Below, piece by piece: positions 16,555 through 24,162 of a stretch of DNA of 24,162 nt (position 1 is the first letter of the stretch; the number at the start of each line of letters is the position of its first letter). The stretch spans positions 1 to 24,162 of the forward strand of contig JAZRYC010000166.1 of NCBI GenBank assembly GCA_045600525.1, written 5' to 3'. The translations under genes and the position numbers were made by a program. Below the pieces are notes generated by a model. It saw only the letters and a program-made list of their open reading frames with translations. It did not search any database and was not told the origin of the DNA. This DNA comes from F23-D06 sp045600525 (GTDB lineage Bacteria > Bacteroidota > Bacteroidia > Bacteroidales > WCHB1-69).

Positions 16555-18030
16555 TTATATACTAAATGCCCGCATCACCTCTTCTGTATCATCAAAGTGA
16601 TGTTTCACATGGTTCACTTCCTGATAATTTTCATGACCCTTCCCTGCCACCAGCAAAACGCCACCAGGGGTTAAGAGCATCGCCGCCGTTTTAATGGCCT
16701 CCCTTCTATTCTCAATTACTAAAACATGTTTACGTTTCGCATCGGAAACGCCGGCCAACATGTCGTTCAAAATAGCAGCAGGTTCCTCCGTGCGTGGATT
16801 GTCGGATGTAAGGATGACACGAGTGCTGTGTTTGCAGGCAATCTCAGCCATTTCGGGGCGCTTTGTCTTGTCGCGATCACCACCACAACCCACAACCGTA
16901 ATAACTTCCGTCTTATTTCCAGCCACTTCGCGAATAGTGCTCAACACATTCTGCAGGGCATCAGGGGTATGCGCATAATCCACAATTGCCGTACTTCCGT
17001 CTTTTCGATACAGCAGCTGGAAACGTCCGGCAGCACTTTCCAAAAGACTCATTTGCGTAAGCACCTCATCTTCCGGCATGCCTAAGAGGACTGCCGCGCC
17101 GTATATAGCCATAAGATTATAGGCATTGAATCGCCCGCAAAGCTTGAAATACACCTCCTTATCATTAATACGCATTTGGAGTCCCTTAAAGCTATCGTCC
17201 AACACAACGCCCTTCACGGTGGCCGCAGTCTGCAAGCTATACGTACATACCTGAGCCTTACAATTTCCCACCATCACCATACCGTTTTTGTCATCCACAT
17301 TGGTCAAAGCGAAAGCCGCTTTGGGAAGTGCATCGAAAAAGGCCTTTTTGGCCGCAATATAATTGACAAATGTTTTATGAAAATCCAAATGGTCATGCGT
17401 TATATTGCTGAAAATGCCGCCAGCGAACTGTAAACCGGCAATTCTATTCTGACAAATGGCATGAGAGCTCACCTCCATAAAGCAGTGTGTGCACCCGGAT
17501 TCTACCATCCTTGCCAACAGTTCGTTCAGTTCAACGGCATCAGGAGTAGTATGCGTAGAGGGTATTTCCTCCCATCCTATCTTATTCACAATAGTGGACA
17601 GCAAACCTGTCTGGAAACCCATCTGCATAAAGAGCTTATGCAGCAGCGTCACGGTGGTAGTTTTCCCATTCGTACCCGTAATGCCCACCAATTTGAGTTT
17701 TCGGCTGGGGTTGTCATAAAACGCGGAAGCCAAACGACCAAGTGCCTGAGAACTATCCGGAACATTAATATAGGTAACCGAAGGATTCAAGGTATCGGGA
17801 AGTTGCTCGCAAACTACCACACGGCATCCTTTTTCAATTACCTGCGGAATATACTGATGCCCGTCTGTCTGCGTTCCACGCTGCGCAACATAAAGCGAGC
17901 TCGCTCCTTGTACATCTAAAGCCTCAATCTTTCTTGAGTCAAAAACCACCGACGTGATTTCCCATTGGGAATCACCCGTTATCTCATAACGCTTCAGCGC
18001 TTTCAGTAATATATCTAATGACTTTTTCAA
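16555..18030 (-). CDS. murE: MurE, UDP-MurNAc-tripeptide synthetase (meso-DAP type)
   Basis: This 491-residue cytoplasmic Mur ligase adds the third stem-peptide residue. The N-terminal UDP-binding domain begins MKKSLDILLKALK. The central ATPase domain carries GITGTNGKTTT (117-125). The C-terminal domain has DNPR (410-413), the motif that selects meso-diaminopimelate rather than lysine, and GKGHE (464-468). Length and all three domains are normal, in contrast to the neighbouring murD remnant. The start codon is TTG at 18030: no in-frame ATG or GTG nearby gives a better N-terminus, and the first residues match the family start. It lies 59 nt after ftsI in the dcw operon. Confidence 0.96.
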   Translation of the reverse strand: MKKSLDILLKALKRYEITGDSQWEITSVVFDSRKIEALDVQGASSLYVAQRGTQTDGHQYIPQVIEKGCRVVVCEQLPDTLNPSVTYINVPDSSQALGRLASAFYDNPSRKLKLVGITGTNGKTTTVTLLHKLFMQMGFQTGLLSTIVNKIGWEEIPSTHTTPDAVELNELLARMVESGCTHCFMEVSSHAICQNRIAGLQFAGGIFSNITHDHLDFHKTFVNYIAAKKAFFDALPKAAFALTNVDDKNGMVMVGNCKAQVCTYSLQTAATVKGVVLDDSFKGLQMRINDKEVYFKLCGRFNAYNLMAIYGAAVLLGMPEDEVLTQMSLLESAAGRFQLLYRKDGSTAIVDYAHTPDALQNVLSTIREVAGNKTEVITVVGCGGDRDKTKRPEMAEIACKHSTRVILTSDNPRTEEPAAILNDMLAGVSDAKRKHVLVIENRREAIKTAAMLLTPGGVLLVAGKGHENYQEVNHVKHHFDDTEEVMRAFSI

Positions 18031-18089
18031 TTTCTTACAAGGTTAGGGGTTAAAGGTTGGTTTGGTTTATTATTAAAGGATCGTAAAGG

Positions 18090-20357
18090 CTAATTGGGGG
18101 GATTCAAATAAAGGCGCACGAGATTCTCACTGCGCTCATAGACCTGCGTGGTTACCGTACCGCGTCCTACAATGCGGACCTTATAGCCGGCACGCGTAAG
18201 TTCAGCCACAGCATCCGAGGCAATCATTCCCTGCACATTCGGAACGCCTTCCAATTTGGTCATTTTCATAGCCTTCGGTTTGGCAGAAGAGTCTTTTTTA
18301 TCCTTACCAAATACAATATATTGAGATTCCGTTTCAAAATTAAGGGTATCGTAGCCCAGTTTACTCAGTAGAACATTGAAATACCGTTTGTTCACCGGAT
18401 TGGTTTTAAAGATAGGTTTCACAGGATACTCCGTAATGCTATGCATAGCACTAAAATTATTGCTATTCATAATGCTTCTGGCGATCTTGCCAAAGACATC
18501 CACGGCCACCTCACTATGTTGCGGAACATTGTAAATATAGACGATTGCTGTATATTTGGGCGCATTCTTTGGGAAATATCCGCAAAACGAGACAGCGTTT
18601 CGGTCATAATTATATCCCCCGATGGCCGTATCCCAAATATCGCGAGTACCTGTCTTACCGGCGAAGGGACAAGTAGAGTCCTTATAGTGGCGTCCCGTTC
18701 CATATCGGCCCCATACCACACTATCCAAATATTGCCGGGCCTTTTTCAAAGTTGACTGGGAAACCATCTGCTCCATTAGCACTTCGGGTTCAAAACGCTG
18801 AATCGTATCATAGTCGTTGGTAATATATTTCACAAACATCGGATTCATCATCTTTCCGTCATTGGCGATGGCATTATAGTAAACCAGCGTTCTAAGAATA
18901 GGAATATTGAAACCAGCGCCAAAACAGGAAGCGTAGTAATTGTCAAAACGTCCGTCATTACGCATCGAAGCCGGCATAATATCTCCCATCTGCGTATGCA
19001 GTGTGTCAAAAAGTCCGAACTTTTTCAGTTGGGCACGATATGATGAGAAACCGCGAATACCGAAAGTCTTAAAAATCATGGAAGAGATACCGATATTGGA
19101 TGAGCGTTGGAAAATCTCGTTAGGCGTTCCCAGGGTTTCGCCATGCACCTTACTATCACTTTTCGTATAGGAACGATATGCTCCCGACTTGTAGGGAACT
19201 TTGAAGGTATGGTTGAACATCGGATAAATACACTCCGTGTCACAGGCATTTTTTTCAAAGAAAGCCAAAAGAGAGGCTAATTTGAATGTAGAACCAGGTT
19301 CCACCTTCGCGTTGAGCGCATATTCCATATTTTCCTTATAGCAAATCGGTTCCTTTGATACACGTTGCAGGTTAGAGACAGCCTTTATCTCTCCTGTCTT
19401 CGTTTCCATTACAATAACACAACCCCACTCCGCATTCAGTTCTTCCAGTTTCTTCGACAACTCATTGTGTACTGCGTTTTGGATTTCCAAATTCAACGTA
19501 GTATGAATGTTATGACCATCCACCGGATCAATTCGATCCTTGAGGGGCACCATGGTATGATTGAGTTCGACATATTTCTTGCTTCCCTCCTTCCCTGCCA
19601 GATACTCATTCATAAAATACTCCAACCCATATTGGAAAGACTCCGTATTCATTCCCAGCGTTCTACGTGCCATCTCACCATAAGGATTGATGCGCACGGA
19701 AGTGGGCACAAAATTCATAAAGCGCCAAAACGGGAGCGTATCGACCACGGCACCTGTTTTCTTATCGGAAATCTTACGAATCAGATAGGGACGATGACGG
19801 AGGAAGGACGTGTCACGCGATGTCACCCATGTTTTCTCATCCCAAAGTTTCACAGGAAAGATTGTAATATAGTGTCTTGAATTGAAATTCTTGATAAATA
19901 AATCATAATAATGTTTCTCATCATACTTCGGATAACGATCTTTGAATTGGGCATAGAAATCCTTAGCCAACTGCTTTAGAAGACTTTCAGCCTCGGCTGG
20001 CGAGTAGTGTTGGGTGGCATATTCCTTTGCGAACTGCTTTCCGTCAAAAGCCACTTCGAAAACCGTATAGTTGCCCATAAGCAAGCGGCCGTGGTCGTCA
20101 TAGATTTCTCCACGCACCGGGCGCAGCGTATTGGCACGGAGGAAGCAATTCGTTGTGGAATCCACCGAATTTTCCCACCCGTCCACCGTTGTATCCACGC
20201 AACCGGCACCTGTTCCAGAAGCCAACCCGCGTTCAAATACAGACAGATAGATAATCTGCCCTGCGCAGGCAAGGCCGAGCAGCAGCACGCATATACGCAC
20301 GATGGTCATTCGCACGACATTCACGCCAAGGGGTTTATCATCTCTGTTTGGATTCAT
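18090..20357 (-). CDS. ftsI: FtsI (PBP3-type), septal transpeptidase with PASTA domain
   Basis: This 755-residue class B penicillin-binding protein cross-links septal peptidoglycan. A short cytoplasmic tail and one membrane helix (~17-40) lead to a pedestal region with RPVRGEIYDDHGRLL (79-93) and the transpeptidase domain (~280-640). The three active-site motifs are present: Ser356 in STFK, SSN (419-421) and KTG (568-570). A single C-terminal PASTA domain (~690-755; VPNVQGMIASDAV) fits Bacteroidota FtsI, which carries this extra domain. It overlaps ftsL by 20 nt upstream and is followed by murE. Its polymerase partner is expected to be the divergent FtsW in the same operon. Confidence 0.96.
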   Translation of the reverse strand: MNPNRDDKPLGVNVVRMTIVRICVLLLGLACAGQIIYLSVFERGLASGTGAGCVDTTVDGWENSVDSTTNCFLRANTLRPVRGEIYDDHGRLLMGNYTVFEVAFDGKQFAKEYATQHYSPAEAESLLKQLAKDFYAQFKDRYPKYDEKHYYDLFIKNFNSRHYITIFPVKLWDEKTWVTSRDTSFLRHRPYLIRKISDKKTGAVVDTLPFWRFMNFVPTSVRINPYGEMARRTLGMNTESFQYGLEYFMNEYLAGKEGSKKYVELNHTMVPLKDRIDPVDGHNIHTTLNLEIQNAVHNELSKKLEELNAEWGCVIVMETKTGEIKAVSNLQRVSKEPICYKENMEYALNAKVEPGSTFKLASLLAFFEKNACDTECIYPMFNHTFKVPYKSGAYRSYTKSDSKVHGETLGTPNEIFQRSSNIGISSMIFKTFGIRGFSSYRAQLKKFGLFDTLHTQMGDIMPASMRNDGRFDNYYASCFGAGFNIPILRTLVYYNAIANDGKMMNPMFVKYITNDYDTIQRFEPEVLMEQMVSQSTLKKARQYLDSVVWGRYGTGRHYKDSTCPFAGKTGTRDIWDTAIGGYNYDRNAVSFCGYFPKNAPKYTAIVYIYNVPQHSEVAVDVFGKIARSIMNSNNFSAMHSITEYPVKPIFKTNPVNKRYFNVLLSKLGYDTLNFETESQYIVFGKDKKDSSAKPKAMKMTKLEGVPNVQGMIASDAVAELTRAGYKVRIVGRGTVTTQVYERSENLVRLYLNPPN

Positions 20358-20763
20358 TACGTTTGAAAAATGAGAAAAAATGATGTTTTTTATCAGGGAC
20401 TTCCTTTGTCACTTTAATAGTATAATTATGTTCCTCATCAAGGACATATCCTCTTTCCTGCATCTTGTGAATGAGAATTTGGTTTTCCTCGTACGGAATG
20501 AATTGATTATTGGCCTTCAATCGACTAATTTCAGCCTTGTATTCGTTTTCCAGTTTAGTAACCTTGACTCGTTTTTCCTGGATACGTTGTTCACTCACAA
20601 TCAGAATCGCCATCAGCAGCAGGACAAAGAGAATATAGGGATACCATGGGCGCATCTGGCTGCTAAGAAGGAATTCGCCGCCAAACACGTTCTTCAAAAA
20701 CTTCGAAAATCCGCCCTCTTTCTTTTTAGGAGGTTGGTTCGGATTGGTGGTGGTTGATTTCAT
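20338..20763 (-). CDS. ftsL: FtsL-like cell division protein
   Basis: This 141-residue small bitopic membrane protein has a basic, Lys/Pro-rich cytoplasmic N-terminus (~1-38), one membrane helix (~43-58, YPYILFVLLLMAILIV), and a periplasmic coiled coil (~60-90, EQRIQEKRVKVTKLENEY) with a basic C-terminal tail. This shape and the position between rsmH and ftsI identify the FtsL slot. FtsL links FtsB/FtsQ to the FtsW-FtsI synthase. Primary sequence is weakly conserved, so the call rests mostly on topology and synteny. It overlaps rsmH by 38 nt and ftsI by 20 nt, suggesting coupled translation. Confidence 0.85.
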   Translation of the reverse strand: MKSTTTNPNQPPKKKEGGFSKFLKNVFGGEFLLSSQMRPWYPYILFVLLLMAILIVSEQRIQEKRVKVTKLENEYKAEISRLKANNQFIPYEENQILIHKMQERGYVLDEEHNYTIKVTKEVPDKKHHFFSFFKRNESKQR

Positions 20764-21670
20764 GTGGTGTAACGATTATCTTTTCAGCGACCCGCAGTTT
20801 TGCACTACGGGCACGAGGGTTGGTTATGGTTTCCTGATCGTCAGGTATTATGGCTTTTCTACTTATCAATTTAAACGGCGTCAGTGGATTTCCGAAGAAG
20901 TCCTTCTCTATTTGTCCGTCCACGCGTCCCGAACGCATAAAGTTCTTCACCAGTCGATCTTCCAAAGAATGATAGGCAATAATGACCAGACGGCCACCCG
21001 GCTTAAGAGCTTCGACTGTCTGTTCCAGAAAAGATTCCAGCACATCCATCTCTTTATTCACCTCAATACGAATAGCCTGAAAAATCTTGGATAAATATTT
21101 ATTTTCCTTTCCTTTGGGAAGACAGGGATTGAGTGCTTCTGCTAATTGCAACGTGGTTTGCAACGCAGCCTGGCTGCGCATCTTCACAATCTGACGTGCA
21201 ATCTGACGTCCCTCATGAAGTTCTCCATACGTGTAGAACAGACGACTAAGCTGTTGTTCGTCATATTCATTCACCACTTCTTTGGCAGAGATGCCTCCTT
21301 GAACATTCATACGCATATCCAGATCGCCGTCTTCGCGGTATGAAAAACCGCGTCCGGGGGTATCAATCTGATGAGAGGAGATGCCCAGATCGGCCAAGAT
21401 TCCATCCACAGGATAAGCCTTATAATATTGAAGAAAGCGTGTCAGATTCTTAAAATTGGAAGGAACAAATTGAAAACGGTCATCTTCAATCAGATTGGCA
21501 TGGCTGTCCGAATCTTGGTCAAAGGCAATCAGCCGGCCATCCGTCAGTTTTTCCATAATGGCCCGCGAATGCCCGCCACCGCCAAAAGTCACATCCACAT
21601 ATGTACCTGAAGGACTTGTAACCAAATTATCAACCGAAGTATGCAGAAGCACAGGGTTATGATAACTCAT
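20726..21670 (-). CDS. rsmH: RsmH (MraW), 16S rRNA m4C1402 methyltransferase
   Basis: This 314-residue SAM-dependent enzyme methylates N4 of C1402 in the ribosomal decoding site. The start ATG at 21670 gives the family opening MSYHNPVLLHTSVDNL; the frame stays open further upstream but that stretch lies inside mraZ. Visible motifs are VDVTFGGGGHSRAI (SAM binding), ILADLGISSHQID, GFSYREDGDLDMRM, IAYHSLEDRLVKNF and TNPRARSAKLRV. Length is normal. The start overlaps the end of mraZ by 14 nt, and its own end overlaps ftsL by 38 nt. Confidence 0.97.
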   Translation of the reverse strand: MSYHNPVLLHTSVDNLVTSPSGTYVDVTFGGGGHSRAIMEKLTDGRLIAFDQDSDSHANLIEDDRFQFVPSNFKNLTRFLQYYKAYPVDGILADLGISSHQIDTPGRGFSYREDGDLDMRMNVQGGISAKEVVNEYDEQQLSRLFYTYGELHEGRQIARQIVKMRSQAALQTTLQLAEALNPCLPKGKENKYLSKIFQAIRIEVNKEMDVLESFLEQTVEALKPGGRLVIIAYHSLEDRLVKNFMRSGRVDGQIEKDFFGNPLTPFKLISRKAIIPDDQETITNPRARSAKLRVAEKIIVTPHEINHHQSEPTS

Positions 21671-22145
21671 TCGAGCCCTCCTTTTCTGCCTGATAGTGGC
21701 CTTTGTGGATTTCCTCGTTGAGCTTCTCCAAATCTTCTGGTGACATATCGAAACGCTCGTGATATTTTTCACAATTCCAAATCTCGATTTTCCCATTATC
21801 CAACAACAATACAATTTCCTTCTGGATCTCGTACTGTTCCATCAAAGACCTTGGAATCACTATACGATCTTGGCTATCACATTCCAGACAAGCCGTATTT
21901 CTCAAAAAAGCATTTCGATACTGCTTGACCAGCGTGAGATTTCGATTCAAAGAATTCATATATGCCATCTGATCCTGATAGGCCTTTTCCGACCAAAGCA
22001 TAATATGTTCGCCAAAGCCATGCGTCACATAGAAAGCCTTGCGTTCGTTCTCAGGCAATGCCCTAAGCAGAGCCGTCGGCAATTTGACACGACCACTCTT
22101 CTCAATGGACACTTCCCAATAACCATATTCAAAATTCGGCATCAT
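21657..22145 (-). CDS. mraZ: MraZ, transcriptional regulator of the dcw cluster
   Basis: This 162-residue protein has two AbrB/MazE-like beta domains: KSGRVKLPTALLRAL (~17-31) and DSQDRIVIPRSLMEQY (~91-106). In other bacteria MraZ binds repeats in front of its own gene and controls the dcw operon. The start is ATG at 22145; the second codon is also ATG. It is the first gene of the cluster. Its promoter box at 22165-22172 forms one arm of an inverted repeat. The TGGG-type direct repeats bound by E. coli MraZ were not found. Length is slightly above that of E. coli MraZ (152). Confidence 0.95.
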   Translation of the reverse strand: MMPNFEYGYWEVSIEKSGRVKLPTALLRALPENERKAFYVTHGFGEHIMLWSEKAYQDQMAYMNSLNRNLTLVKQYRNAFLRNTACLECDSQDRIVIPRSLMEQYEIQKEIVLLLDNGKIEIWNCEKYHERFDMSPEDLEKLNEEIHKGHYQAEKEGSNELS

Positions 22146-22172
22146 TATCTTTGATAAATCTCGCCAAAGATA
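22146..22172. repeat. Inverted repeat over the mraZ promoter
   Basis: TATCTTTG (22146-22153) and CAAAGATA (22165-22172) are perfect 8-bp inverted arms with an 11-nt spacer. The right arm is the mraZ -7 box. The left arm is a second TAnnTTTG facing the other way, next to the start codon. This could be an operator or just symmetric promoter sequence. Confidence 0.6.
22165..22172 (-). promoter_or_regulatory. -7 box for mraZ and the dcw operon
   Basis: The minus strand reads TATCTTTG, matching TAnnTTTG. Transcription would begin near 22158, leaving a leader of about 13 nt before the mraZ ATG. No clear -33 element was found. Confidence 0.55.
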
Positions 22173-22239
22173 TCATTTTTTTACTATTGTTTCCATAAAA
22201 GACAAAAAAATAGTTATCAACAAAATATTATTCATGCAA

Positions 22240-22258
22240 CATATTGATTATCAATATG
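22240..22258. repeat. Palindromic site CATATTGA-N3-TCAATATG
   Basis: Two perfect 8-bp arms are separated by TTA. It lies about 70 bp upstream of the mraZ -7 box, a plausible position for a dimeric regulator's site. No T-run follows, so a terminator is unlikely. Confidence 0.55.
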
Positions 22259-22316
22259 GAAAAAATTGGAACACTTTTTACAAACCGCCATGTTATAAAC
22301 ATTAAACTATTGATAA

Positions 22317-22335
22317 AGTGTTATTTAATAACACT
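22317..22335. repeat. Palindromic site AGTGTTATT-N1-AATAACACT
   Basis: Two perfect 9-bp arms surround one T, giving a 19-bp near-perfect palindrome in the divergent region. The one-base spacer cannot form a stable RNA loop, so a DNA-binding site is more likely than a terminator. Its regulator is unknown. Confidence 0.6.
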
Positions 22336-22479
22336 AAACAGACAGTATTTGCCATTTTATTCATTTTCTGCATATTAAATTGATTTTTATTAAAAAATGA
22401 TTGTTTATAACCCATTACATGGTCATCATTTCGGAATTTTGTGGAAAAAAATGGAAAATATTAGATTCATATTCTTTTG

Positions 22480-22487
22480 TACCTTTG
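22480..22487 (+). promoter_or_regulatory. -7 box for the plug-like gene
   Basis: TACCTTTG matches TAnnTTTG. Transcription would begin near 22494, about 20 nt before the ATG at 22514, which supports that start over the in-frame ATG at 22397. Confidence 0.65.
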
Positions 22488-22513
22488 CCACCGTATTCCA
22501 AAATCGCAACGAC

Positions 22514-23782
22514 ATGAATCGACTTCTCGTTTTCGTATTCTCCCTTATCCTTTGCAGTTCCATTTGGGCACAAAACAATTGGGACAACATTCAAATGGAA
22601 GATCGGGTGTACGTCAGTGGCATTGAAAGTGTAATCCTGACAGCAGACTACAACCTAGGGAAACCCATAATGGCGTTGGGCAGTAGTACACTAACGCTTA
22701 ACTTTGACGACTTAGAGGAAGAATCACGCTATGTGAAATACACATTCATACACTGCACACACGACTGGCACCCATCCGACATGAATCAAATGGAATACAT
22801 TGACGGTTTTTTAGAGGATGATGTCGTGTCCTATGACTACTCCTTCAACACCATCGTACACTACGTATCCTACTCCATCAGCTTTCCCAACGAAAACATG
22901 CGCCTGACAAAGTCCGGCAACTACATATTATTTGTATACGATGAAAGTCCTGAGAACCCCATCCTCACCCGCCGCTTCATGGTTAAAGAAAATGAAGAGG
23001 TAGGAATCCTCGGCAGTGTACACGCTGCTTCCGACGTGGCCGACCGATACACTAAGCAGGAGGTGGATTTTTCTATCACCACGGCACCCTATGCCGTTCG
23101 CAACCCAGCCATGACAGTGCATGCCACCATTATGCAAAACGACCGTTGGGACAATGCCATCTACGGACTCACCTATCGTTCAGGGAATTTAGGGGAACTG
23201 GACTTCGACTATGACGACGGACGCAACACTTTTTGGGGAGGTTCGGAATTCCGGACCTTTGACATTCGAACCCTTCGCAGTAACGGAGACCGCATTGTCG
23301 GCATCAACTTTGCACACCGCCAGAACCAGGCCTACGTCCTACAAGACGATGCCCGCCCTTTCGGCGCATACGAAAGCAGACGCACCATGAACGGAAAATG
23401 CATCTACCGTAACATTGACATCCCCAATCCCCATTCTGAAGACTATGTGAACACGCATTTTACTTTGAAAAGCGACTTCCCTTTCACAGATGGCGACGTT
23501 TACGTTTTCGGTCAGCTCACCGACTGGAAAATCAAAAAAGAGGCTCAATTACATTACAACGAGCAGTACAGGTTCTGGGAGACGGACTTCTTTATCAAAC
23601 AAGGCATCTACAACTACCAATACGTTTATGTGCCACATAACACACAAATCATCGACGCCACCTACATTGAAGGGTCACATTACGAGACACAAAACCAATA
23701 CACGGTATTGATTTATTTCCGTGAAGAAGGATCCTCCTACGACCGATTGGTAGGCGTAGGCTTTTTCAAAATAGACGAATAA
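22514..23782 (+). CDS. Type 9 secretion system plug-like protein (DUF5103)
   Basis: This 422-residue exported protein starts at ATG 22514, giving a clean signal peptide (1-19, ending SSIWA). An in-frame ATG at 22397 would bury it behind 39 residues and lies upstream of the promoter box. The N-terminal domain (~25-160) carries DUF5103 features: SVILTADYNLGKPIMALGSS, LTLNFDDLEE, YTFIHCTHDWHPSDM, EYIDGF and NYILFVYDE...TRRFMV. A C-terminal region (~175-422) is beta-rich. Family knowledge: DUF5103 proteins are now described as the Plug that closes the SprA translocon of the type 9 secretion system when no substrate is in transit. The role here is inferred from the family. It is divergent from mraZ and has no T9SS neighbours in the window. 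Confidence 0.88.
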   Translation: MNRLLVFVFSLILCSSIWAQNNWDNIQMEDRVYVSGIESVILTADYNLGKPIMALGSSTLTLNFDDLEEESRYVKYTFIHCTHDWHPSDMNQMEYIDGFLEDDVVSYDYSFNTIVHYVSYSISFPNENMRLTKSGNYILFVYDESPENPILTRRFMVKENEEVGILGSVHAASDVADRYTKQEVDFSITTAPYAVRNPAMTVHATIMQNDRWDNAIYGLTYRSGNLGELDFDYDDGRNTFWGGSEFRTFDIRTLRSNGDRIVGINFAHRQNQAYVLQDDARPFGAYESRRTMNGKCIYRNIDIPNPHSEDYVNTHFTLKSDFPFTDGDVYVFGQLTDWKIKKEAQLHYNEQYRFWETDFFIKQGIYNYQYVYVPHNTQIIDATYIEGSHYETQNQYTVLIYFREEGSSYDRLVGVGFFKIDE

Positions 23783-23791
23783 GCTGAATTG

Positions 23792-24162
23792 TTACTTTAG
23801 AAAATTTGAGATATTGCGCATCACAATGCCAATGCGATCATCAAAAGCTTCCCGGGTGGCATACCCCACATGAGGCACTAACACGCAGTTGGGAGCCTTT
23901 AGCAACGGATGTTCGGAAGACAACGGGGGCTCCTTCTCATACACATCCAGTCCGGCTCCAGCCAACGTACCTGCCTGCAACATTTCCGCAAGCGCATCTA
24001 TATCTACCACGTTTCCGCGTGCCGTATTGATCAAAACCGCCGTCGGCTTACATAGTGCCAGTAATTCACGACTGATCAGATGATGAGTTTCCGCCGTCAG
24101 AGGAACATGCAGGGAAACGATATCAGACGTACGCATCAATTCTTCCAAAGAAAGATATTGAA
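23792..24162 (-). CDS. D-2-hydroxyacid dehydrogenase (C-terminal part)
   Basis: The 5' part lies beyond the right edge; the frame is open to the last base. The visible ~123 residues cover the end of the NAD-binding domain and the return to the catalytic domain: SDIVSLHVPLTAETHHLI, LINTARGNVVD with the substrate-binding Arg, GAGLDVYEKEPP with the active-site Glu, and LVPHVGYAT with the catalytic His. These enzymes interconvert 2-oxoacids and D-2-hydroxyacids with NAD(P)H. Which one (hydroxypyruvate/glycerate, lactate or other) cannot be decided without the N-terminal half. It converges with the plug-like gene across a 9-base gap, with no terminator between them. Confidence 0.92.
   Translation of the reverse strand, partial: QYLSLEELMRTSDIVSLHVPLTAETHHLISRELLALCKPTAVLINTARGNVVDIDALAEMLQAGTLAGAGLDVYEKEPPLSSEHPLLKAPNCVLVPHVGYATREAFDDRIGIVMRNISNFLK

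Larger units (their letters stand above)
22146..22513. other. Divergent AT-rich regulatory region between mraZ and the plug-like gene
   Basis: This is the only stretch of more than 300 bases without a gene. It is strongly AT-rich and lies between the divergent starts of mraZ (-) and the plug-like gene (+). It holds -7 boxes for both genes and three inverted repeats listed separately. A frame open from 22397 runs into the plug-like gene, but the promoter box lies inside it, so that extension is probably not translated. No RNA gene was recognised. Confidence 0.75.

Noticed and set aside
21671..21814. Longer rsmH frame starting inside mraZ
   Set aside because: The family N-terminus MSYHNPVLL begins at 21670; the upstream residues are out-of-frame mraZ sequence.
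22214..22222. TTATCAACA, one mismatch from a DnaA box
   Set aside because: A single near-match in AT-rich DNA with no cluster of boxes; too weak to propose a replication origin.
22397..22513. N-terminal extension of the plug-like gene from ATG 22397
   Set aside because: The signal peptide begins at 22514 and a good -7 box (22480-22487) lies inside the extension.

Overview
The window looks like a chromosomal segment of a Bacteroidota bacterium, most likely order Bacteroidales. Four things point this way. SecD and SecF are fused in one reading frame. The mraZ-rsmH-ftsL-ftsI-murE-mraY-murD-ftsW order is that of Bacteroidota division/cell wall (dcw) clusters. Families typical of the phylum are present (T9SS plug/DUF5103, DUF3127, a TPR/PD40/OmpA protein, a Bacteroidota-type LptD). 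Several genes are preceded by the phylum's TAnnTTTG -7 promoter box. I saw no rRNA, tRNA, CRISPR array, insertion sequence or phage gene. Nearly every gene serves the cell envelope.

Layout, left to right. (1) 3-278, +: the C-terminal end of LptB, cut by the window edge, followed by a bidirectional hairpin terminator. (2) 377-2905, -: a TPR / beta-propeller / carboxypeptidase-regulatory-like / OmpA protein with PorE-like architecture and an extra C-terminal domain that looks like an inactive retropepsin. (3) 3005-6073, -: secDF. (4) 6305-8899, -: lptD. (5) 8979-13531, +: an N-acetylmuramoyl-L-alanine amidase with a SPOR-like tail, then an apparent operon of an MCE/MlaD protein, a DUF3127 protein with an SSB-like acidic tip, an NlpC/P60 peptidase and mltG. 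(6) 13528-22145, -: the dcw cluster, running mraZ, rsmH, ftsL, ftsI, murE, mraY, a murD remnant, ftsW. It stops at ftsW; the usual murG-murC-ftsQ-ftsA-ftsZ are not here. (7) 22514-23782, +: a T9SS plug-type (DUF5103) protein, divergent from mraZ across a 368-base AT-rich region with three inverted repeats. (8) 23792-24162, -: the C-terminal part of a D-2-hydroxyacid dehydrogenase, cut by the right edge.

How the genes fit together. The dcw genes make lipid-linked peptidoglycan precursor (MurE, MraY) and polymerise and cross-link septal wall (FtsW, FtsI, FtsL). MltG, the amidase and the NlpC/P60 enzyme cut or recycle wall. LptB and LptD handle LPS export, SecDF assists protein export, and the plug and PorE-like proteins suggest a type 9 secretion system.

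The most unusual items are these. The murD position holds only a 185-residue C-terminal domain with its ligase signature residues replaced. Next to it is an FtsW that has lost the widely conserved QPSE-type motif but keeps the presumed catalytic Asp. The PorE-like protein carries a retropepsin-like domain in which the catalytic DTG reads GNG. The DUF3127 protein ends in an SSB-like DDLPF tip.
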